Assembly (NCBI GenBank): GCA_027186245.1
Contig: CP114481.1
Location: forward strand, 58,040,569-58,104,568
DNA: 64,000 nucleotides
DNA from: Coriaria nepalensis
Lineage: Eukaryota; Streptophyta; Magnoliopsida; Cucurbitales; Coriariaceae
Direction of reading: 5' to 3'
Shown here: positions 56,369 through 64,000 of the stretch, in pieces
Layout: each line of letters begins with the position of its first letter
How positions within the stretch are numbered: position 1 is the stretch's first letter
The notes under the pieces: generated by a model
Told to the model about the DNA's origin: nothing
Databases searched by the model: none
The model's input: only the letters and a program-made list of their open reading frames with translations
Position numbers and translations under genes: made by a program

Positions 56369-57114
56369 AATTTGGTTCATTTTCTTAAATGTGTTGTATA
56401 GCGTACACTTTTTGTTGAATTCACCTGCAAAATGTAAAGCATATGTTATAAGAAAGAGAAGAAAGAGAAGAGTGAGAGAGAAGTAGATTTAGATGGTTTG
56501 CATTAGGAAAAAAAAAAATGTAAATGAGTGGTGGTTGCTGCCGTGGAAAGACTGTAGCAGCATAGTCTGTACATCTGGGGTGTTGATCAGTTTGTCCCGA
56601 GGCAATTTTAACCTTTAATATTGTGGTGTTCTTCCCTCTCAATGAATTCGAGTGTACTCCGGATCCTTAAGTTCTGGTTTGAATTTTGTACTTCATAGAT
56701 CTCGTCTTAGTCAACTGTATAAGAATTCGTCACATTCCCTTGCATGATGATGACGATAGAGCTGTGTCTTATCCTTAGAATCTGTTTGGTTGAAGGGGGA
56801 GAGAGGGAAGGGAATTATTTTTTATATTTTTATATTTTTAAGTTCCCTTTTATTCTTTGGTTGGATTTTTAAGAGGTAGTAAGGGAAAGAGAGTGAGAGA
56901 AGAGAAGTTTTATTTAAATTTTATTCCTCCAAAATTGGAGAGAAAGGGAGGGAAGATAATATCTTTTTTAAAGATTGTATTTTTAATCATATTAATTTTA
57001 TTATCTGATTAAATATTTATTATGAAATAATATAATTATAAATATATTAAAATAATTCTTTCTTTTTTATAAAACTATTCAAATAATAATTAAAAAAAAA
57101 TTAACGCTCTTCCC

Positions 57115-57153
<39 letters not shown>

Positions 57154-57594
57154 ATATCAAAATGAAACTTTTTAAAATATTTTATATTTTATTTTCTTCA
57201 TTTAATGAAGTTTTCTTCCATTATCTCCCCTCCCGATCAAAGAGTTGTATGTTTACTTTCACGAATGATTCTGGGTATATTCGATCATAATTATCAGAAT
57301 ACAATCAACAGTGAGAAGCCATCAAAGAAAACAATCTCACACAAAGAGTGCCAAAATCTTCTCCTCCACATCTCATCTCATCTCATCTCATCTCATCTCA
57401 TCTCATCTCATCTCATCTCATCTCTCACTAATTATATCTATAGAAGAAGGAAACTATGTACTAAATCGAAAAATGTTTACAACAAAACTAATGCCCATTT
57501 TTGTGTGAAGAGGGAAGATTATATGTATATTGGTGCAAGTTTAATTTGGTTAGAAGTCCCTTGCAGGCTTGCATGTAAAATTAAATCATCCTTA
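56369..57594. other. intergenic region with repeats
   Basis: EDR1 3' UTR, then AT-rich DNA. A (TA)n run is at about 57120-57149 and a (TCTCA)n pentanucleotide repeat with ten units at 57371-57423. Frames across the repeat have no family similarity. Confidence 0.5.
57371..57423 (+). repeat. (TCTCA)n microsatellite
   Basis: Ten uninterrupted TCTCA units followed by TCT. No other feature overlaps. Confidence 0.95.
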
Positions 57595-57646
57595 GTCCCA
57601 CATCGACAAGGGAAGCGTAGATGGAGGTGAATATGGACTATAAATA
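57595..57646 (+). promoter_or_regulatory. USE and TATA box of U1 copy C
   Basis: GTCCCACATCG at 57595-57605 is a perfect plant USE (RTCCCACATCG). TATAAATA is at 57639-57646. The gap is 33 bp and TATA ends 25 bp before the RNA start, the Pol II snRNA arrangement. Confidence 0.95.
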
Positions 57647-57670
57647 CAAAGCAACGGGCTACGTTGTAAC

Positions 57671-57830
57671 ATACTTACCTGGACGGGGTCAATGGGTGAT
57701 CAGAGAGGCCCATGGCCTAGGTTGGTGACCTCCATTGCACTTAGGAGGGGTGCCCGCCTAAGGTCGGCCCAAAGTGGTCGAGCCTACGTCATAATTTGTG
57801 GTAGTGGGGGCCTGCGTTCGCGCGGCCCCT
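57671..57830 (+). ncRNA. U1: U1 spliceosomal snRNA (copy C)
   Basis: 160 nt beginning ATACTTACCTGG and ending CGCGGCCCCT. It has the GGTGATCAGAGAGGCCC loop I, the CCATTGCACTTAGG loop II, a stem-loop III, the Sm site ATAATTTGTGGTAG and a terminal TTCG hairpin. It carries a perfect USE, a TATA box and a 3' box (CAATTCAGTTCAA at 57834-57846). By eye it differs from copy A at two bases although 17.7 kb away and on the opposite strand. This is the best-preserved of the three. Confidence 0.97.
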
Positions 57831-57833
57831 TCC

Positions 57834-57846
57834 CAATTCAGTTCAA
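57834..57846 (+). terminator. snRNA 3' box of U1 copy C
   Basis: CAATTCAGTTCAA fits the plant snRNA 3'-end signal CA(N)3-10AGTNNAA and lies 4 bp after the RNA 3' end. Confidence 0.85.
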
Positions 57847-58418
57847 CTAAGGCCCCTTACCATTCGGTAAAGGTGTCATACCACTCTATTAAACGGGCCG
57901 TTGTGGCGCTTTCTAAGCGAGCATATAGTAGTCGAAGTATATAAAATATCGTAGTATTAGGGACTTATGTAGGTCGTACATGGGTTATTGACCTAGCAAG
58001 AAATTATTGGGGCAAAGTGAAAGTTACCAAGGTAGTGCAGATTGCTATCCCTCAGGTGTTATTGTTGATGTAGACACGGAAAGTGCTAGAAGTGGCTGAA
58101 ACAAAAGAGAACCCAGTTTGTGTAATTGTATTATAAGAGTTACAGCGCGAATACAAGATTGTTACAGGTTACAGAATCAAGTTAAGGAAAAACTTAACCA
58201 GAACAAGCCACTAAACTAAGCCTAAACCAGAACATGGATCCTGTAAACAACAAATTTGACAGATCCCCATGCCAAAGTTAAACCTTCCAAGAAGCCTAGA
58301 ACTAACAAGCAAGAAGAGCCCAAACCCACTCTTGTACATAAGAAACCAAACAACACAACATATGAAGTTCACACAGTTAACACATACCGCAAAAACATCA
58401 ATTTAGTTTTTTACAAGC
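57847..58418. other. intergenic region, kinesin 3' flank
   Basis: No coding frame or RNA feature recognised. Confidence 0.45.
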
Positions 58419-61176
58419 TTACATAAAGTCGGACATCCTTCTTCTATGGCAATGAAGAGTGGTTGCCAAGTTCGGAAAGTTCGGATCCGATGAAGTGATT
58501 GACTTGGCCCTCAGAAGTGAATCCATCTTCGAACACGGTCCACTACTTTTCGGACTCTCTGTCTGGACAATATTCGTCTCTGCATAACAAGATTTTCTAT
58601 TTAAAGCCTGAGACCTATCTCTGATATGAGGATCTAAATGACCGATAGATTGAGAGCTAGTGAATTGGACAGAGCTTCTAGTCCCATATCTATAACCTTT
58701 CACCCTTCCTATAATTCCTCTTTCTGCATCGCTTTGTCTCTGGCGACTGGCTGCAGTAGAAGTCATGAAATGAGGCAAAGAATTCAAAGCATTTTTTCGG
58801 TTTGTTTTTTTGGATTTTCGAGCTGTTCTAATTGCTTCCTTCAAATCTTCTGTTGGAGTTATGGGGGTCATTTCTCGATCCTCAATGTTCTGATACGTAG
58901 TTGAGATTAGATTTTTGCTCTCACTTAGCAGCAATTCAGCCTTCTGCAATTGATTATTGGCATTTTGATATTGCTCTTCGGCTTCCCTCCTTTCTTCTTC
59001 AAGCTCTACAACTCTTTTCTCTCTTTGCTTCTTCAATTCCTAAATTGAAGAAAATTAAAGCCCCCCTTAGTGAACTATTCATCAAGAAAAAATACGCAAG
59101 AAAAAATTCGAAAACTCTACCTCGGGCATTTCTCTACTCGACTCAATTCCTCTTGCTCTCTGTGCAAAACTCAGAGAACAAATTGTCTCACCAATATCTT
59201 CATCACCTGGACTTAAGAGCGCGAACATCAAAACCTTTGAACCATCACCTACACCATTACATTAAAACAACAAAGGCTATTTTCAAGCATATCAAGTATT
59301 ATATATGGAATGAATTCTTTTCCTAGAGAATCTTTACCTAGAGAATCTTTGAGGATCTGAGTTAGCTTGCTATTTCTGCAAGTGACCAAACAAAGAAGGA
59401 TGAAACTTAGCAATACAAAACTCATAAATGACAAACCAAATCTATTGACCAAAAAGATTTGAACTTGCCTATAAGGTACATGACCTCTCTTTCTCCTTAG
59501 AGCAGCAATAACATCCCCTAGAGCCGAAAGAGAGAGATTTATCGCTCTTCCCTCATCGAGTGTTAATCCAGTGGCCCCAGTTTTTAACAATCTCTCACTT
59601 CCTCCAAGATCTACCATCCATAGTTTGCTTACTTCCTCTGTCTTCTTAGCTTCTGAACCATCCCCGTGCCGATAAATAGAGATCCTTGTTAAGCTAGATA
59701 TATGAAGCTAAACAGATGACATAACTATCAAGCCAAACTAAACCCAATCAAAGAGTTACAAAAGATGAATCTAGAATGGGTAACAAACCAGTGGGACCGG
59801 CTAGATGTCTCATTCACATTAGTCCAGGAAGTGGATCTAACCCGCCTTCCTAGAGCATACCAATATCTAGCTTTTGCGAAATCTGGGATCGGCACTTCTG
59901 TTAGACCCTCAATGTCTATCTGCCCCTTAGAATCTGTTTGTATGTTGAGATTGCTGTGATAGAGCAGGCAAAATCATAAATAAGCAGCTGACTTTTGGAT
60001 TATGAATGTATATGTATATTCATTCAAATTATTCACCTTCTCGTGATGGGTTCAAATGTTCTAGAGACAGTTTTTGGGGCGAGTAAATCTCGGAGAGACC
60101 CTATGTAAACTTCTAACATGCTCATTGAGAATGTTATACCAGAATCATTCCTGGAACTGATTGGACGAAATAGTTCTTTTAGTGCACGAGGAACTATTCC
60201 AGGCTGCTCAGTTTTTCCATCCTGTAGAAATACTCAGGCTTTTAGGTTCTCAAGACATTCTGCAGTCAAATTTACATGCTATATTAACAGAATTCACATA
60301 TTTTGGCGACAGACCATTGTAAAAGTCTTCCCCGTGCCGGTCTGACCATAAGCTAATATGCATACATTGTGTCCGTCAAGTGCAGAATGCAGGATAGGCT
60401 CCACCTCAACAAAAACATCCTCTAAAATGTTTCAGAAACACAAAAAGACTGATATTACTGTTTACTACAACTAGACTCCAACAAATGTTCACAAAAAACA
60501 GACATCAATATTTAAACACAAACCTTGGGTTGCTTCTTGGGAGAAAACCATATCGAATTCAAATTCTTTCTTGGCATGCCTGACTTAACCATAATCTTCT
60601 CTGATTCTAACAGAATCGGTTCTCGGGATCTTCTTCATTCTGTTGGTAGGAATGGTCGGACCCGACAAAATACTCGAATACGGCCTGAAATTTATAGTGC
60701 AGTCAGGTTGTTAATATTATTTTTAAGAGTACTTCAATTGAGGCTCAAGATCAGACACTCCTACCTCTAATGTCTAGTATCTTATTCAATGCTTTTCTCC
60801 GTTTATCATCCAATTGCTTCATTTCCATCCTCAAATGTGCAATTTCACCTGCAAGAAGCCAAGAAGATATACAGTACTAAAACATTAACCTCCATTTTCC
60901 TTGGAAAATGACCACTAAAAAGAAACAATTCTTACCTTCTAGATTTAGTACTGATTGTTGAAGCTCGTTCTTTTCATGCTCTGGTACTATATTGACGTCC
61001 GTATAGATAGCGGTGAGAAGAGGAGAACCGGACGGCTCTGAAATGGGAGGCAGCCCATCAAGGGAATCTGGACATGATCCAACAGGGGATGATGATGATT
61101 TCAAAGATTCCTTCAAATTAGCCTCTGAAGGCAATGAGATCTGCTCTTTCTCCGCAGGAATGATCATTTTATTCAT
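58419..61176 (-). CDS. kinesin-14 motor protein gene, with nonsense codon and frameshift
   Basis: Minus strand, ATG at 61176, TAA at 58419-58421. Exons read: N-terminal Ser-rich segment (61176-60936), coiled coil [20 protein letters not shown] (from 60848), motor start [17 protein letters not shown]-loop [30 protein letters not shown] (switch I), [13 protein letters not shown] (switch II), [30 protein letters not shown], then a coiled coil and a basic tail ending MSDFM. The neck-before-motor order marks a minus-end-directed kinesin-14. The motor exon has TGA at 60635-60637 and a one-base deletion near 60565-60572. One intron (59468-59376) uses a GC donor. It is probably a pseudogene unless these are assembly errors. 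Closest relative by memory: Arabidopsis At5g27550. Confidence 0.78.
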
Positions 61177-63199
61177 TTATCATTCAACAAAAAGAAACCC
61201 AGCATCCAAAGACCAAAAGGTAAAATAATGCAGCAGCTAGATTTGGTTTAAGCAAGAAAATAAAGCAAACTCAAGGAAAGAGCTTAAGCCTTGAAATAAC
61301 AAAAGGAAAGCAAGTTAGTTACCGATCTGTCATCTCAGTTTCTGCAACAACCCAAATAGTAATATACAGATTAAAAAACTGAAACAAACAGGGAAGGAAC
61401 AAAAGTGAAAAAGAAAACAATAGCACCAAACAAACACAAAATCTGTAGGCTTTGCTTGGAAGAGAAGAAAGAGAGAAACCCAACAGAGGAAGAAGATTCT
61501 GGCCAAAAAATAATAATAATAACAGAGGAAAAAGAAAACAGAAGCCCTAGAATTTGGGAAAGAAAAACAAGAGCGAGTCAAGTCAAGTAGCCGATCAAGT
61601 TTTTCAAAAGCCCAAGAAAAATGCAGATGGAAGATTAAAATAAAAAAAGGTGAAAAAGAAGTGGGATGAGATTGTGGGGGAATGTCGCTTTCAATGATTG
61701 AACACTCTATAGGACCCTGATTAGGAGGTGGTGAAACTTTCTACAGTTCTGTTTTTGACTATTTGAGCGACAAGAACGCAAAAAAAAACATGTTTTTTGT
61801 AAAGAAAAAAAAAGAGTATTTTATTAAGTTTAAACCAGTTGGTCCAGATCTAGAACTGAATATTGGCCAAAAAATAAAGATCTAGAACTGAACTGTAAAG
61901 TGTGTTTTTTTAATCAGACAGGAGGGGTGGAGGAGGAGGAGGAGGAGGAGGAGCGGGGATGGATAAAAGTTGAAAATAAAGTGGAGGTATGAGTGCTTTT
62001 TGGTCATTTAAATTTCTTATCACATCATATAAATAAATAAATAAATAAATAAATGAATTAATTAATTAATTATCTTAATTACAATCAGTTTAATCGATTG
62101 TAGCGTTGGATTATCTTTTGTTATTGAATATAACACAACAACTATCAAATCTTCCACCCTCTTCTCATCTTTCTAACATCACATCAGGACGGAAGGATTC
62201 ATGATGTGTGTGGCTTATACGTAAATACAACAACTTATGGGGGTATAAATGCAACAAAACAAGAAAGCATTTACATATAGAGCCATATGATATATAATGA
62301 TATATAATGATATATAATGATATAATAATAATAATGAGGCGTGACAAAATTGAACAGTCACAATCTCTCTCTAAGTCTTATTTGATGAAGTTAATAATAA
62401 ATTGATAATTATTTTTAATTAATAAAAAATGACCATATCACCCTCAAAGCCCTTAACCAAAACTGGGAATGCCCGAGTCAAAGGGCTCGGCCACACACAC
62501 AGGTCAGGCCAGGCCACAAGGAAGCTCATCTTCTCCACTCTCGCTCCTTCAGGTTCGGTTTACACTTCCTCCACCCTAGTTTCCTCATTTGCTTTGTTTC
62601 TTCCATTGCTCTGACTGTGGTGAAGGAGCTGGAGGTTGAATCTAGTCGTCTTCTGTAACTTCTTTTTCTTAATGTATCGTGGAATCATCTGGTTGTTTGG
62701 TTCATTTTAACCTGGAAACTAAGAGCTCATGATCGGATTGGTAAATTACGTGACGATCGATTGGTTTTTTTGACCTTTGTGTTCGACGAGGGTTTTAGGT
62801 GTTTGAATGCTTGACTGAGTTCATCTTCCGTAACGAATTTTCATTCAGCGTTGATGCTCGATTATTTTGCATCTATGCTGTGGCCAATTAAACAATCCGT
62901 AGCTCTATTGTGGTGCGTTACTATGTTTCTGGTGAAATTTGTAACCAATATATTTAATGCTATTAAGTTTGAACATTGGTCAAATGACATCGTAAGATAA
63001 CTGAATAGCTCTGAGTAATACGTTCCATCATGATTGAATGAAATTATTCAGTTTTTATATATTTGGAATAAATACAAACACAGTTTTAGCTCTTAAAATT
63101 GTAGCACGCATGTGCGATAATTTTAAGATATAGTAGCTGTAGGGAATTCTTTTTGCTGATATCTAATTTCTTACTTGAAATGTTTTAGGGGTTTCTCCA
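61177..63199. other. intergenic region, divergent kinesin / WDR48-like promoters
   Basis: Leader regions of both genes plus spacer. It contains (GGA)n at about 61930-61953, (AAAT)n-like sequence at 62029-62054 and a 10-bp tandem repeat ATGATATATA, about four units, at 62287-62325. A leader intron for the WDR48-like gene probably ends at TTTTAG 63188. No coding frame is supported. Confidence 0.5.
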
Positions 63200-63759
63200 A
63201 TGCACCGTGCGGGTAGTGCAGGGAACACATCCAATTCTGCTCGTCCTCGTAAGGAGAAGAGGTTGACTTATGTGCTGAATGATGCCGGTGACTCGAAGGT
63301 ATAGTGATTTGGTGCCTGTATGAATTCAATATATCCTTTTATTTCTACAACTAAATGATTTCTGTTGTTTTTTGGGTTTTGGAGGTAATGCTGAAAAAAC
63401 TGTTTCTGGCATCCGTCCATCGTTCATGTAACAGTGCAATCCATTTTGTGTTAAAATACAATGGTTCAGAATATTCTAGTTAAATCTCATATCTTTTTGA
63501 CAGAGTGATCATCTTATTATTGTTACAATATTCTGAACTGTCATTTTCGAGGGATTGGTCATCTTATTATTAACTCAATATGAGTTGTCATTTTCCTTTT
63601 CAGCATTGTGCTGGGGTAAATTGTCTGACTTTGCTAAAATCATCAAGTGATGGCTATGATTACCTCTTTACTGGGAGCCGTGATGGTACTCTAAAAAGAT
63701 GGGCATTGGCTGAAGATGCTGCTTCATGTTCTGCAACATACGAGGCTCATGTGGATTGG
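63200..63759 (+). CDS. WD40 protein, WDR48/UAF1-like (5' part)
   Basis: Partial; continues beyond the window. Exons 63200-63298 and 63604-63759, joined in phase 0 at an AAG|GTATAG donor; the second ends at TGG|GTACCT. The product opens MHRAGSAGNTSNSARPRKEK, then RLTYVLNDAGDSKHCAGVNCL and a first WD40 blade YLFTGSRDGTLKRWALAEDA, CSATYEAHVDW. This matches the N-terminus of plant WDR48 homologues. Family role: WDR48/UAF1 activates ubiquitin-specific proteases such as USP1/12/46; plant function is less clear. ATG context CCAATGC follows a leader acceptor at 63188. Confidence 0.88.
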
Positions 63760-64000
63760 GTACCTCTTTCCTGCTTTTTCCTTGTGTCCATTATGTTAAT
63801 TGATTTCTTAGTAACTGTCTTGTTTCTGGTATTGCTCAACTTCATTGCCCGATGTCTTTGAGATTTTTATTTTATGTTAAAGCACTATCTTGAGGTTGAG
63901 GGAACAATAAAGTTATTTTTATCCACTTAGAGTTGTCATGTGTGGTCCAAGCAGATTATGAGTGCATTGTACCTGTCAATATTCCAAGAAAGATAGTTTT
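63760..64000 (+). other. intron of the WDR48-like gene at the window edge
   Basis: Non-coding T-rich sequence after the second donor. The next exon is not reached. Confidence 0.6.

Noticed and set aside
57205..57630. 141-codon open frame across the (TCTCA)n repeat
   Set aside because: The openness is caused by the stop-free repeat (Ser-His-Leu-Ile-Ser periodicity), and the frame runs into the U1 promoter.

Overview
This is a plant nuclear genomic window, most likely from a eudicot. Protein genes are interrupted by many short GT-AG introns. Intergenic DNA is AT-rich with microsatellites. The set includes plastid-targeted proteins (TATA, zeta-carotene desaturase), a PLS-type PPR protein, plant-specific families (DUF868, GeBP-like), plant U1 snRNA genes with USE/TATA promoters, and a Ty1/Copia element. 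I joined exons by hand from splice signals and family conservation. Where I give exon lists, the summed lengths stay in frame.

Layout. 0.8-6.2 kb: thylakoid TATA (-), a PPR protein (+) sharing a 200-bp divergent promoter with it, and a group C bZIP of the bZIP63 type (-) with a premature stop. 7.5-12.5 kb: GDP-mannose 3,5-epimerase (+) and an aldo-keto reductase (-), convergent. 13.3-14.3 kb: tRNA-Gly(GCC) and a decayed first exon of a GTL2-type trihelix gene. 15.2-19.2 kb: NDRG/NDL protein (-) and DUF868 protein (-). 21.2-25.9 kb: ZDS in 14 exons (+). 29-37.6 kb: WNK kinase, ribosomal protein eS24 and guanosine deaminase, all +. 37.9-39 kb: GeBP-like factor (-). 39.8-41 kb: two U1 snRNA genes (-), one strongly divergent. 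41.9-49.5 kb: a degenerate stretch with an O-acetylserine(thiol)lyase pseudogene, an unrecognised spliced remnant, and a glyoxal-oxidase-like remnant split by a 4.0-kb Copia element with 205-bp LTRs and a 5-bp target duplication. 50.5-56.4 kb: EDR1 Raf-like MAPKKK (+). 57.7 kb: a third U1 gene (+). 58.4-61.2 kb: a kinesin-14 gene (-) with a nonsense codon and a frameshift in its motor exon. 63.2 kb to the edge: start of a WDR48-like WD40 gene (+).

The genes are mostly unrelated housekeeping and signalling functions and do not form one pathway. Ascorbate synthesis (GME), carotenoid synthesis (ZDS), purine catabolism (GSDA) and thylakoid import (TATA) sit beside kinases and transcription factors. 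The order of several genes resembles what I recall of Arabidopsis chromosome 5 around At5g27500-At5g28850. The most interesting signals are the divergent U1 gene with a changed 5'-splice-site-reading sequence but conserved structure and promoter, the bZIP63-like gene that loses its conserved C-terminal motif, and in-place decay of several genes.
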